Source: Acanthosepion pharaonis (lineage: Eukaryota > Mollusca > Cephalopoda > Sepiida > Sepiidae). Taken from it: a stretch of 64,000 bases of DNA. Made by a program: the position numbers and the translations under genes. Location: assembly GCA_903632075.3 (NCBI GenBank), contig CAHIKZ030002622.1, positions 670,501-734,500 on the forward strand, read 5' to 3'. This document shows positions 54,178 through 64,000 of this stretch, in pieces. Within the stretch, counting starts at the first letter, position 1. Each line of letters starts with the position of its first letter. A model generated the notes under the pieces. It ran no database searches. It was not told where the DNA came from and worked only from the letters and a program-made list of their open reading frames with translations.

Positions 54178-54475
54178 TTTGACACTAGTTTTGAAAACTT
54201 TTACATCCAGGCTTCTGTCGACAGTGTTTTCATCAGTACATATATCAGCAATTTTTTCATCCAAGCATCTGTCAGCAACATTTTCATCCAAGCATCTGTC
54301 AGCAACATTTTCATCCAAGCATCTGTCAGCAACATTTTCATCCAAGCATCTGTCAGCAACATTTTCATCCAAGCATCTGTCAGCAACATTTTCATCCAAG
54401 CATCTATCTGAAATGTTTTCATCCAAGCATCTGTCAACAATGCTTTCACCCAGGAATCTGTCAAAAGAAATTGCT
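54178..54475. repeat. 30-bp minisatellite module 3
   Basis: Leader 'ttgacactagttttgaaaac' and about 9 units of 'catccaagcatctgtcagc' plus 'aacattttc'. The central units are nearly identical, so this module is more homogenised than the other two. Confidence 0.92.
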
Positions 54476-54491
54476 GTCAGTCGGTTTATAA

Positions 54492-54979
54492 CAGAAGTTC
54501 CCAACCGATTTGGGGCCATGCTCCATTTTGGTATTTCTAAAATTCTGGTTTTCTAAAATTCTGGTACCCTCCTGTAATATTTACATATTCAAAATTTTAC
54601 TGCAATTCATGTGAAGGAAGCAAACTGAATGCTCACACACACTAATTGGCTGACAAAACATGGGCTCTTCTAGCGACATGCTTTGTTGATCAAGACACAC
54701 AAGTGTGGGAAGATGGGAAATACCCTGTATGCCAATTACAAATGTACATACACACAAAATATTGTATGCATATTCTATATGCATCGTATGTATTAACATG
54801 CATTAACATTAACTCTCACTCAGACTCACTAGAAAACAATTCACTGCTAATAACTCATTTTTTAATTGCCCCCTTATTCTGTTGGTATAATAAACCAAGG
54901 GGTGTACATCCTATGCATCCTCACCAAAATATTACGATGCCCCACCAGTAGGGCATGCACCCCATGTTGGGAATCATTG
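54492..54979. mobile_element. hAT-like nonautonomous element (488 bp)
   Basis: Ends 'cagaagttcccaaccgattt' and, inverted, 'caatgattcccaacatgggg', typical of hAT termini. Flanks are 'gtttataa' (54484-54491) and 'ctttatag' (54980-54987), 6 of 8 identical, the hAT target size. The interior is non-coding. Confidence 0.68.
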
Positions 54980-55414
54980 CTTTATAGTGTTATATTCATT
55001 AAAAATAAATAAATAAAAATTAATTATACAGCCACAAATAATTATAATAAAATAATTATCATTAAGATAATTCATCCTTTCTGAACTAATAAGAATTAAA
55101 CCCACTGTTCTCCTCTACCACACACAAACATGTGACACTGTTGTGTTGCAGCTCAAACCAGACACCAGGTTCATTGATAGGGTGCAGCTTCTTTCAGTCA
55201 AACACTTGTGGCTTAAAAATTTCACTACCAGATTTATTCTTGGGTTGTAACTTACTTCGATAAACGAGCAAAGTTTAGATAAGGTACAGGTGAGTTGGGA
55301 GGTGAAGAGTCTAGAGCAGTGCTACTCAAAGTGGTAGTCCATGGACTGGTGCTGGTATGCAAACCATCAGCTACCGGTATGCGGCCAGTGTCCAAGCCAT
55401 GCTAAAGAATCATT

Positions 55415-55740
55415 TGAAGTTTTTTTTATTACTTTTTATATACTATTTACATTCTTCGGACTATTGTCCTCATCTTTGTCGCCATATTTATCACAACGTT
55501 TCGGTTGTTGTATGCTCCAGCCTTCCTCAGGTGGTTGGAATGTCAATCTGAACCCTTTATTTCACTCGCTGGAGTAGACTGTTCTAGTTCCATGTGCTAT
55601 GTTTAATGGATGTCAGTTATCAGTTATCTCCTGTTAATTCCCCTCTCCAAGTTCTCCACCACCTTAACCAGGTATTGAACTCACACTCTTTTGTGTCCTG
55701 TCACTAGATCTAACTAACACCTTTACCCATTATGCCATGT
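55415..55740 (-). mobile_element. SINE family J, full length
   Basis: Minus strand from 55740: 'ggcataatgggtaaaggtg' (A box), 'gagttcaatacctggttaag' (B box), 'ggagataactgataactgac', 'gaaataaagggttcagattg', then 'cacctgaggaaggctgg' and 'caaccgaaacgttgtgataa', ending 'gaggacaatagtccgaagaa'. It combines a tRNA-type promoter with a tail holding CTGAGGA and GAAA. Confidence 0.78.
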
Positions 55741-55775
55741 GTCAAGGATACATGGCACAGTGTTACATGTTTGGC

Positions 55776-56060
55776 GAAAAAGATGAGGACAATAGTCCGA
55801 ATAATGTAAATAGTATACATAATACCTCATCTCAGAAATATAGATACTGAAAGGCCAAAACGTTGTAATAAATATGGCGACAAAGATGAGGACAATAGTC
55901 CGAATAATGTAAATAATGTACATAATACCTCATCTCAGAAATAGAGACAGATACTGAAAGGCCAAAATGTAATAAATATGGCGACAAAGATGAGAACAAT
56001 AGTCTGAATAATGTAGATAGGGTACATAATACCTCATCTCAGAAATATAGACAGATACTT
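55776..56060 (+). repeat. Tandem SINE J tails, ~100-bp unit, about 3 units
   Basis: Each unit has 'aagatgaggacaatagtccg', 'aatgtaaata', 'acataatacctcatctcag' and 'ctgaaaggccaaaa'. It is the tail of SINE J only, in opposite orientation to the adjacent full copy. Confidence 0.8.
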
Positions 56061-56879
56061 TTTATATGTTTTGATATTGAATTATTTTTTGCAAAATAAA
56101 TGGAAGATAGAAAATACTTAATTTTTATTATATTCATTATATATATCATTTCCGGTATAAATTAATATTACCACAAAATATTACAGGTACATGACACATT
56201 GAGAAAAAAAATGCTGGTCCCGCCATATCAGATAGTTTGAGAAGCACTGAGGAGGTATCTTCCCTGTCCACTGAGGCCCGCCTTTATCTCTGTGTGTGTC
56301 TTTTTGGGGTACTGGTCCATTTTATAGCTAACATGATTCTTTGTCCTGTCATCTTCATCTAAAAATGCAATTTATCTTCATTCAGAGACTTCATCTCTTT
56401 GTCTGGGCCACTTGTGAAGGATACTGATAACTATTGGTTGAAAATAAATGTTCCGAATCCATTTTTGTGACAGGTCCAGCTGTTTTCAATTTAACAAGAC
56501 CTCAGCTGACTGATATTGCGACATAATCCTCACTATCAGACAAGCAATCAACACCTTTTCAAAACACAGTGATAACATTTGTCTCTTCTTAACACTCATA
56601 ACCAAAAGAAAACTCCAGCCATTTCTTTTTTTTCTTCAAGTAAATTTTCTGGACACTCACAAAAAAAAAAAAACATACATGAAAGACTATATACAATTTA
56701 CTCATTTTTACTCTCATGTCTCTAACACCACATAACAACTACTGTCAACCTGATAGTAAATAATATTTGTTTTGTTGTCCCCCACCCCATCATTTCTAAT
56801 TTTCTACAAGTATTTATATATAGATAAATCTTAGGGGGTTTATAATTACTTACACAGAATCATAACTCCCCTAAAATAC

Positions 56880-57147
56880 ATTATTTACATTATTCAGACT
56901 ATTGACCTCATCTTTGTGATGATATATTTATTATAACATTTTGGCCATTGTATGCTCCGGCCTTCTTCAGGTGGTTGGAATGTTGAACTGAACCCTTTAT
57001 TTCGCTCCATGTTTAATGGATGTCAGTTATCAGTTATCTCCTGTTAATTTCCCTCTGAAAGTTCTCCACTGCCTTAACCAGGTATTGAACTCACACTCTT
57101 TGGGTCCTGTCACTGGATCTAACCAATGCCTTTATCCACTGTGCTAT
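56880..57147 (-). mobile_element. SINE family J, full length
   Basis: Head near 57147-57075 ('cacagtggataaaggcattg', 'gagttcaatacctggttaag'), middle 'ggagataactgataactgac' and tail 'cacctgaagaaggccgg' to 56880. Confidence 0.75.
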
Positions 57148-57154
57148 GTGTCCT

Positions 57155-57390
57155 TGGGGGAAATTAACAGGAGATAACTGATAACTGACATCCATTAAAC
57201 ATGGCACGTGGAACTAGAATAGTGAGCGAAATAAAGGGTTCAGTTTGACATTCCAGCCACCTGAAGAAGGCCGGAGTGTACAACGGCCAAAATGTTGTAA
57301 TAAATATGGTGACAAAGATGAGGACAATAGTCCAAATAATGTAATTAATGTACGTAATCTCATCTCAGAAATATAGACGGATCCCCTAAA
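57155..57390 (+). mobile_element. SINE family J, headless, inverted to the previous copy
   Basis: Starts 'gggggaaattaacaggagat' and runs to 'cacctgaagaaggccggag', 'caacggccaaaatgttg', 'cctcatctcag'-type end. Together with 56880-57147 it forms an inverted pair separated by about 8 bp. Confidence 0.75.
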
Positions 57391-57544
57391 ATAGTCAGCA
57401 ATTTCCAGTAAACAGCAATTTGCTTCTTTTTTCTCAGGCAGACCAGTACAGTCAGGCAAAAGTACGATAGTAACATGGCAGTTAATGTATTAATTATTTA
57501 GAAATTTAGTTAATTTAAATGTCGAAAAATTACAGATAGTTAAT

Positions 57545-57990
57545 TAATAATGTAGTTCCTTTCATTATGTTAGTTCCAGTCTCATTTGGACTGATTGCAA
57601 AATATTTTTCCCTCCTCAATTTATAGGCAGAAGCACATGAATGCAGGCTGGAATTTCTTTTGGTCCAATATAATAGGCCAGTTCTCAGTTTCATCTGTTT
57701 CAGTTCTGCTGTGTCTTCTCTTAAAGTCAAAATACTATGTTCACTTATCCGAATTTGCTCTTGTGTATCAACCACAATTCTTAATTTTTTAACTTTTTGC
57801 TATATTACTGTTGTTTTGCCTTATTACTGTTAGTTTTCCTTGCATATATTGTTTGCTTGTTTTATATTATTTTTTTCCCTGTTCTTTTCTTTTTCTTGTT
57901 GTTTATTGCAGACTTTATCAATTCTGTTTATTGGGCAGTTATGCCTTTTCATTTACATTTAACAATGGCCATTTTACAGGCTATGAGCCC
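57545..57990 (-). repeat. Family-L repeat, pair 1 left copy
   Basis: Minus strand matches 59838-60290: 'gttaaatgtaaatgaaaagg', 'aacagaattgataaagtctg' and 'gcctataaattgaggaggg'. It is followed by the same ~110-bp spacer as pair 2. Confidence 0.72.
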
Positions 57991-58115
57991 AGAAATAGAC
58001 TGTTTCAGCAATGACAATTCATGATATGAATTGGGAGAGGGATAAAATGAGTGTACTCATGCATTCAATTGAAGAGGATGTTGGTTCAAATCTTACAGGG
58101 AAATGATTGCAAAAC
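57991..58115 (+). repeat. tRNA-like spacer between paired family-L copies
   Basis: 'ctgtttcagcaatgacaattc', 'gataaaatgagtgtactcatg' and 'gttggttcaaatcttacagg' (B-box-like). The same text, inverted, separates the pair at 59838/60410. Confidence 0.65.
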
Positions 58116-58740
58116 ACATTCCTCTTTCTAATTTATAGTCAGAAGCACACAAATGCATACTAGGATTTATTTGCTAGCCAATAAAATAGGCCAGTTCTCG
58201 GTCTCATCTGACTCAGTCCCAGTCAGTCTTCTCTTGAAATCAAAATGCTATATTTGCTTATCCAAATTTGTTCTTGTCTGTCAACCTCAATTTTTAACTT
58301 TTTGCCATTTTACTGTTAATTTGCCTTGCTGATATAATGGAATATGTGTACACCTGTGTTACCCCTCACTGGAATATGATTGGTTAGTGTCCGTCATAAA
58401 TACCGACGAACATGTAGGTACAAGTGTCAGAGCCTTAGTCTGAGACCTAAGTCTATAACGACGCCCATTGGACTACACCATTGATCTACACTTCTTACCT
58501 GCAACTACAACGTGTACCAGTTGATTACTGCTACGATATTCTACTTGGTTATAGTAGCCAAAACCACTTAGCTACTTCGTTCAAATATATCCCTTTTCAG
58601 GACATATCACTTGCATATATTGTTTGCTTCTTTATATTATTTTTGCCTTGTTCTTTTTTCTTTTTCTTGTTATTACTTATTGCAAACTTGGTCAGTTCTG
58701 TTTGTTGGGAACTTCTGCCATTTATTTATATTTAATCATT
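58116..58740 (-). repeat. Family-L repeat, pair 1 right copy (interrupted)
   Basis: Second copy in the same orientation, from 'gattgcaaaacacattcc' to 'ttatatttaatcat'. It is split at 'ttgccttgc' by the solo LTR at 58330-58609; the intact neighbour reads 'ttccttgcatatattg' there. Confidence 0.75.
58330..58609 (+). mobile_element. Solo LTR family K, copy 2 (280 bp)
   Basis: TGATATAATGG ... GGACATATCA with perfect 6-bp inverted ends TGATAT/ATATCA, flanked by 'cttgc' on both sides. CCAAT-like 'tgattggttag' and TATA-like 'ataaatac' are present. It lies inside a family-L copy, giving a clear empty-site comparison. Confidence 0.85.
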
Positions 58741-58954
58741 TATGGCCAATCACTACACATTACTAAATAGTGGCTGTAATACATGACATGGAGTCTAGGA
58801 GTCATAGTAAATCTATCCAAACATAACCTAATTATGTTTACTAGGTGTAGCTTCTAAGAATATAGTGAAATTTGTAATATCAATTGGACATGTTCAATGA
58901 GGTTTAAATGAAAGGGGAAGCAATTTAGTATCTAGAAATCAAGTTGGCTAGTTG

Positions 58955-59480
58955 ATTTTGTTCAACATCAACACCCCTATGGGTTATTTATTGCTGAACT
59001 CTAAATATTTTGTATGCAATTTTATGGCTTCAGCTACATATATTTTTAATGTAATTTTATGCCTTCAACTACAGATATTTTGCACATAATTTTATACTGC
59101 CGGGGCAAATGTATGTTTTTTTTTAGATATACAGTTTATACATGATAAAATTTATTCTTGGTAATTTTTCTTTAAATGTATTGCTGATAATTTTTTTACA
59201 AAAATATATTGCTGGTAATTTTACTATAAATACATATTTTTATACATTTTTTTAGTGTTGCATTGTTATTTTGCTCTAAAAATGCATTTTACTATAAATA
59301 TGTACTATTGAATTTTGTTTGGGAGTTTACTCTTTGCCCATGAATGGGACTTTAACAGGTGCTACCATCCCTGGGTTAGGGTGCACCTGGGAACAACTGC
59401 AGTTCAGAGGTAGTTTCACATACATCAAAATCTCCAATCTCCCAATTCCTTGCTGCTGGATGTAGCTTATAATCACACCC
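58955..59480 (-). repeat. Family-B repeat
   Basis: Minus strand: 'gatgtagctacatccagcagc'-type start near 59470, 'caggtgcaccctaacccagg', 'aaatgtattgc' units, and end block 'aataacccataggggtgttg' near 58965. Confidence 0.72.
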
Positions 59481-59837
59481 AGGATGTTTATAATTCAGTT
59501 AAGTGTTCCTGGAATAGGATGGTACTGTTACATACATTCTTTCTGATCCTGAAAAGGAAAGGTAAGGAATATTACAAAGTCCTTACTCACAAATTCAACA
59601 TGTCATGTAAGAGGTTATGTTTCTCCCATGTATTAGGTAAGCATCTTCTCTTCACATCTATTTCAAAACTGGTTCTTGTAAAGATGAGGGCTTTACTGAT
59701 TGGTCATTAAGGGACACATGACCAGCTAAGTATAGTTCATACTCAATGGAGAAGAAGGAGGAAAACTTAACCCAACAGTAATAATACAATGATCTATCTT
59801 TTATTAAATGAAGCATTGCCAACAATTATATAGATCA
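59481..59837. other. No gene recognised
   Basis: An 86-codon frame (59450-59710) has no domain and starts inside the family-B copy; not called. Confidence 0.4.
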
Positions 59838-60295
59838 AGTGGCCATTGTTAAATGTAAATAAATGACATAAGTACCCAATAAAAAGAATTAACAAAGATT
59901 TCAATAAGCAATAACAAGAAAAAGAAAAGAAAAGAACAGGGCAAAAATAATATTAAGTAAGCAAACAATATATGCAAGGCAAATTAACAGTAATAAGGCA
60001 AACTAACAGTAATAAGGCAAATTAACAGTAATAAGGGAAACTAACAGTAAGATGGCAAAACAATACTAATATGGCAAAAAGTTTAAAATCTAAAAATTGG
60101 GGTTGACACACAAGAGCAAATTCGGATAAGCAAATATAGCATTTTGATTTCAAGAGAAGACTGACTGGGACTGAGTCAGATGAGACCAAGAACTGGCCTA
60201 TTTTATTGGCTAGGAAATAAATACCAGTATGCATTTGTATGCTTCTGACTATAAATTAGAAAGGGGGAATGTGTTTTGCAATCATTTCCCTGTAA
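59838..60295 (+). repeat. Family-L repeat, pair 2 left copy
   Basis: 'tggccattgttaaatgtaaa', 'gcaataacaagaaaaagaaa', a triplicated 'taacagtaataaggcaaa', 'cacacaagagcaaattcgg', CCAAT-like 'ttattggctagg' and TATA-like 'gactataaattag'. Confidence 0.75.
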
Positions 60296-60409
60296 GATTT
60301 GAACCTCTTCAATTGAATGCATGAGTACACTCATTTTATCTCCCCTAATTCATATCATGATTTGTCACTGTTAAAACAGTCTATTTCTGGGCTCATATCC
60401 TGTAGATTA
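60296..60409 (-). repeat. tRNA-like spacer, pair 2
   Basis: Inverted copy of 57991-58115 with 'aagaggttcaaatcttac' (B-box-like) on the minus strand. Confidence 0.65.
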
Positions 60410-60815
60410 AGTGGCCATTGTTAAATGTAAATAAAAAGGCATAACTGCCCAATAAACAGAATTGATAAAGTCTGCAATAAACAACAACAAGAAAAAAAAA
60501 GAACAGAGCAAAAAATAATACATGCAAATAATATATGCAAAGATAATTAACAGTAATAAGACAAAACAACAGTAATATGGCAAAAAGTTCACAAATTAAG
60601 AATTGGGGTTGATACACAAGAGCAAGTTTGGATTAGCAATTGTAGCATTCTGATTTCAAGAGAAGTCAGACTGGGACTAAGTTAAATTAAATCAAAAACT
60701 GGCCTATTTTATTGGCTAGGAAATAAATCCCAGTATGCATTTGTGTGCTTCTGCCTATAAATTAGGGAGCGAAAGTGTTTTGCAGTCAATCCTCAATAAG
60801 ATTGAAACCAATAAA
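60410..60815 (+). repeat. Family-L repeat, pair 2 right copy
   Basis: 'tggccattgttaaatgtaaa' to 'gcctataaattagggagcg' and 'ttttgcagtcaatcctc'. It has the same direction as 59838-60295. Confidence 0.75.
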
Positions 60816-61620
60816 TTATTTATGACTAATGGTTAATAATATCTGGTAACTTTTTTAAACTCTTCTTTCTGCCTACTTTTTGAACAAACACTAATTTTTC
60901 AATTAAACTTTATATCAAATCCTGTCAGTACAGACAAATTAACTGTATCAGCAATGATGGAAATAAGTAAATGTTATTGCCAGCAAACAAAAACAAAAAA
61001 CTTCTAGACCAGTTGTTGCTGGGAGACAAAACACAATTGATGGTTTAACAACTTCATTATGACTACTGTCAGCATTATTCACATTTCTAACAATAAGTTG
61101 AAATAACCTAATTATTTAATGACTGTTGTTTTTTATTCAAGTTATTCACACATGCCAAAAACTAGGGAAGGCAAACCATTTCTGGTGATCATGGGTCATA
61201 TTTTATTTCTTTCTAGAAGCAAGCATTATGCGAGTGAAACTTTCAGTTGTTCATTTCCAATTCTTTTATCTTATTACAAGTTCAGAGCCTATCACTTTAC
61301 TGATGACAAGATACTCAAATTTAAATTTGAGTTATTCCTTTCTAATGAGTTAATGAATTTTATTTTTAATTCAACATATTTTGAAAGTTATTTTTAGCGG
61401 ATACCTGTATTTGAGCAGGTGCTCCTTTTATTTAAATAGTACCATATATACTCATGTATAACGTGAGTTCATGTATAGTGCAACCTCTGAATATTTTTGC
61501 ATGAATTTAAACCCCTCCAGAAAAAATTTACCTGTGTGCAACCAGTTACTGAAAATGCATGATTTTAAACCTCTTCAAAAAATTAATTTTGTATAGTGTG
61601 GCTCATTTTTTTGTGTGTAA
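60816..61620. other. No gene recognised
   Basis: The 92-codon frame at 61119-61397 shows no known domain. 61440-61620 has two similar ~90-bp halves ('tttaaacc-cctcc' and 'tttaaacctcttc'), possibly an old MITE. Confidence 0.35.
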
Positions 61621-61626
61621 AAAAAC

Positions 61627-61893
61627 TGATGTAATGAATATGCATACACCTGGGTTCCCCCTCACAGTAATATGATTGGCTGGTGTCAGCCATAAATACA
61701 GACTGATGTGGAAGTACAGGGAGGACACCTATTGACTTCGCCTATTGGCTACACATATTGCCTACGCCTATTGCCTACCACTACGATGAGGACCAGTCCA
61801 TTATGGTTACCTACTAGATTGTTCTACTCGGTTACAGTAGTCTACAACCACTTTGCTACTTCGAACAAATATATCCCTTTCCGGGACATATCA
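61627..61893 (+). mobile_element. Solo LTR family K, copy 3 (267 bp)
   Basis: TGATGTAATG ... GGGACATATCA, flanked by 'aaaac' on both sides (61622-61626 and 61894-61898). CCAAT-like 'tgattggctgg', TATA-like 'ccataaatac'. Confidence 0.85.
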
Positions 61894-62129
61894 AAAACTG
61901 ATCATGAAAACTTGTTACAGTATTTATTTTGTCTACCAGTTTATATACCTGAGCAAATAGGATAGAAAAAAATCTGCTTTCTGGTAAAATAAACAGAGCA
62001 CCTACTCGAATACTGGTATTTACTAAAAATATGTTGGATTAAAAAGTAAAATCTATTAATTCTTTACAAATTGCTTTGTTTACATTTTGGATACGAAACT
62101 GAGCAGGTATGTATTTTGGGAAAATCTGA

Positions 62130-62320
62130 ATGAGTAAGCATGCTTTAAAAGCAAAATAGAACCTTGCTTTTGTGACACTCTTTGTAGCTGAGCAGTAAAA
62201 ACACATTGGATCAGACTATAGTTCCCTTTGCAAAGAGGGACACAGGTATGAATTCTGCTGGAGAGCACATTTTCTTTATCAAGTTTTCTTGAGTGCACAG
62301 GTCAGAAGATAAACAATTAA
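62130..62320 (+). mobile_element. SINE-like family Q, copy 1
   Basis: 'gcaaaatagaaccttgctttt', 'gctgagcagtaaaaacacattgg' (A-box-like), 'gggacacaggtatgaattctg' (B-box-like) and 'gagcacattttctttatcaag'. The same order is seen at 63325-63510. Confidence 0.6.
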
Positions 62321-62479
62321 GAAGAAAAATGGAGTGTCTTTTTTCATAGATGGTGCCCAATTGACTATACTATTCTGTACAGTCAACAAAATCAAAAACA
62401 AACAATATGCATACATGAAATTAAAAATATAAAACGGCGACAATTTACCCATCGCACTCTGTAAATTATATATATATAT

Positions 62480-62755
62480 TGATGTAATAAATATGCATAC
62501 ACCTGTGTTCCCCCTTGCAGGAATATTATTGGCTGGTGTCAGCCATAAATACAGGCTGATGTAGAGGTACAGGACGACGCCCATTGGACTACGCCATGGG
62601 CTATCCTGTGGTCTACACCTATTGCTTACACCTATTGACTGTGACGAGTACCAGTTCCATTACTGCTACCTGCTAGATTGTTCTACTCGGTTACAGTAGC
62701 CTAAACCACTTAGCTACTTTGATCAAATACGTTATATCTGCTCCTGAAATATTAA
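62480..62755 (+). mobile_element. Solo LTR family K, copy 4 (degraded end)
   Basis: Starts TGATGTAATAAATATG and follows the family to 'acttagctactttgatcaaata'. The last ~30 bp are diverged and no target duplication is visible. It is inserted next to an AT microsatellite. Confidence 0.72.
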
Positions 62756-62899
62756 TTTCAGTTGAGCACTCTGGGGAGGAGGTGTGGGTTGGTAAACAGT
62801 GACTATTATAGCTATATAGCGAGACTCTTCGCGAAAGCGAATTGAGTCACTGTCAGTCAGTGGGCGTGTTTCTAAAAATAAATATGCTAAAAATCTACC

Positions 62900-63010
62900 T
62901 TCATCCCTACCGTGCGCTGACGGCTTAGTGGTTAGAAGCTCTGACTGACACCAATTCAGTCGGGTTTCGATCCTAGCTAGAGGCAACCGGATGTCTAGCC
63001 ACACTGATGA
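62900..63010 (+). mobile_element. tRNA-like SINE head
   Basis: 'tgacggcttagtggttagaag' (A box) and 'gtcgggtttcgatcctag' (B box with one extra T), spaced as in tRNA-derived SINEs. No full tRNA fold, so not a tRNA gene. Confidence 0.65.
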
Positions 63011-63059
63011 GCTGTAAACAGCGAAAGAGTGTCTGTGGATGACCTAATATATATATATA

Positions 63060-63250
63060 TATATATAATGTCTGTCTATATTTCTGAAATGGGGTATTGT
63101 AACTATTTACACTATTTACATTGTTTGGACAGCTGTCCTCATCATTATTGTCATATTCACAACATTTCAGCCGTTCTACACTCCAACCTTCTTCAGGTGA
63201 TATACAATGGAATTTTGAACAGAACCCTTTATTTAGTCCATGTGGTCAAT
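63060..63250 (-). mobile_element. SINE family J tail
   Basis: Minus strand: 'taaataaagggttctgttc', 'cacctgaagaaggttgg', 'cggctgaaatgttgtgaat' and 'gaggacagctgtccaaacaa'. CTGAAGA and GAAA are both kept. The head is missing. Confidence 0.65.
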
Positions 63251-63324
63251 TGTTCTCGCTCTGAACGATCTAAATAGTGTAAATATATATAATGAAACTT
63301 ATACATAATCTTTGAAGAGGTTTG

Positions 63325-63565
63325 CAATAAAGGCAAAATAGAACCTTGCTTTACTGTAAAGCTCTTTGTGACCGAGCAGTAGAAACACACTGGATCTGAG
63401 GGTGGTTTCCCCTGCAAAGAGGGACACAGGTATGAATCCTTCTGTAGAGCACATTTTCTTTATTAAGTCTTCTCAAGTATACAAGCCAGTAGATGAAATA
63501 AATACTGTTTAAAATAAACAGAGCATTTCCTCAAATACAGGTGTCCACTAAAAATAATGTTTGGA
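63325..63565 (+). mobile_element. SINE-like family Q, copy 2
   Basis: 'gcaaaatagaaccttgctttac', 'accgagcagtagaaacacactgg', 'gggacacaggtatgaatcc', 'gagcacattttctttatt' and 'aaataaacagagcatttcc'; the last block lies at 61987 near copy 1. Confidence 0.62.
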
Positions 63566-63799
63566 GTAATATATATCAGAATCTGACAGAATAAGATAAT
63601 GAACAAATAGGTAACATTTATGAATTTAACATGTTTCACTTTTATTAAAGGTTCATCAGATAATGAAATATGAAGGAGAAAGAAAGAAATTAGGTATTTT
63701 TATTTTTGTGTTGCTTGCTTTTCATTGGATAAGTATACACACAAATGTTGTCAAACTAGACGAATGCATAAGAGGAATAATTACCCAATGAAAATAGTC

Positions 63800-64000
63800 C
63801 TGGGTATGATGATAAAAAGCATCTTTCAGCAAGGCCTCTGATCAGGAGATTGAAGGTTTTAAGAAACATGAAACATCATCTTAATTTTTGTTCCCAAGCC
63901 AACACTAACTTGGGATGATGGTACATATTAGGGTATAGGTAGGGGCAAATATTGAACCCACAAACAAAAAATTAAAGTATAAAATTATGTACAGAATATC
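63800..64000 (+). repeat. Family-B repeat, cut by the window end
   Basis: 'cagcaaggcctctgatcagg', 'acttgggatgatggtacat', 'aggggcaaatattgaaccc' and 'aaattatgtacagaatat'. It continues beyond 64000. Confidence 0.68.

Larger units (their letters stand above)
55317..56249. mobile_element. hAT-like nonautonomous element carrying SINE J
   Basis: Left end 'cagtgctactcaaagtggta' and right end (inverted) 'cagtgcttctcaaactatct', each followed inward by a 'ggtcc'/'gactggtgc' region. An 8-bp duplication is not preserved. The SINE J at 55415 and its tail repeats lie inside. Confidence 0.5.

Overview
The window looks like intergenic DNA from a repeat-rich invertebrate animal. It is AT-rich and full of tRNA-derived SINEs, 5'-truncated LINEs, Tc1/mariner, pogo and hAT remnants, solo LTRs, microsatellites and minisatellites. 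I see no intact host protein gene, tRNA, rRNA or snRNA gene. A mollusc such as a cephalopod would fit this style of genome, but no conserved host gene is present to prove it.

Layout. 1-5340: LINE and SINE debris with a 4.2-kb Ty3-type LTR retrotransposon (LTR, gag, PR-RT-RNaseH-INT, LTR) inserted into a SINE. It is the only long protein-coding structure. 5500-9550: SINE tails, a microsatellite-bearing repeat, a decayed mariner (6916-8790) and AT microsatellites. 10395-16415: nested LINEs: two LINE-C fragments, an RTE-like fragment, a LINE-C copy split by a pogo/Tigger element, and an RTE copy split by LINE-C. 16815-17800: tandem module carrying a small solo LTR. 17914-18422: AT-rich inverted-repeat element. 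18560-21070: segmental duplication, one copy of which carries a solo LTR with a clean 5-bp target duplication. 21075-36315: SINEs, LINE fragments, one solo LTR and a 5S-tRNA chimeric SINE. 36503-37492: 31-bp minisatellite. 38045-43165: second 5S-tRNA SINE, LINE-C, a long hairpin (40142-40337) and AT/GT microsatellites. 43777-47310: SINE cluster followed by 2.5 kb of polypyrimidine minisatellite. 48476-48666: near-perfect palindrome. 51300-54475: three minisatellite fields with 36- or 30-bp units. 54492-57400: two hAT-like elements and SINE-J copies with a hammerhead-like tail. 57545-64000: paired family-L repeats, three further solo LTRs, more SINEs and family-B repeats.

The elements do not form a pathway; what can be read is their insertion history. 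Empty sites and target duplications show that the LTR element postdates its SINE, Tigger postdates a LINE-C copy, LINE-C postdates an RTE copy, and a solo LTR postdates a family-L copy. The LTR element has almost identical LTRs, but its pol frame is broken five times, always in the same direction. Assembly error should be ruled out before calling it dead.

Repeat family letters (A, B, C, E, I, J, K, L, P, Q) are my own labels for sequences that recur inside this window; they are not database names.
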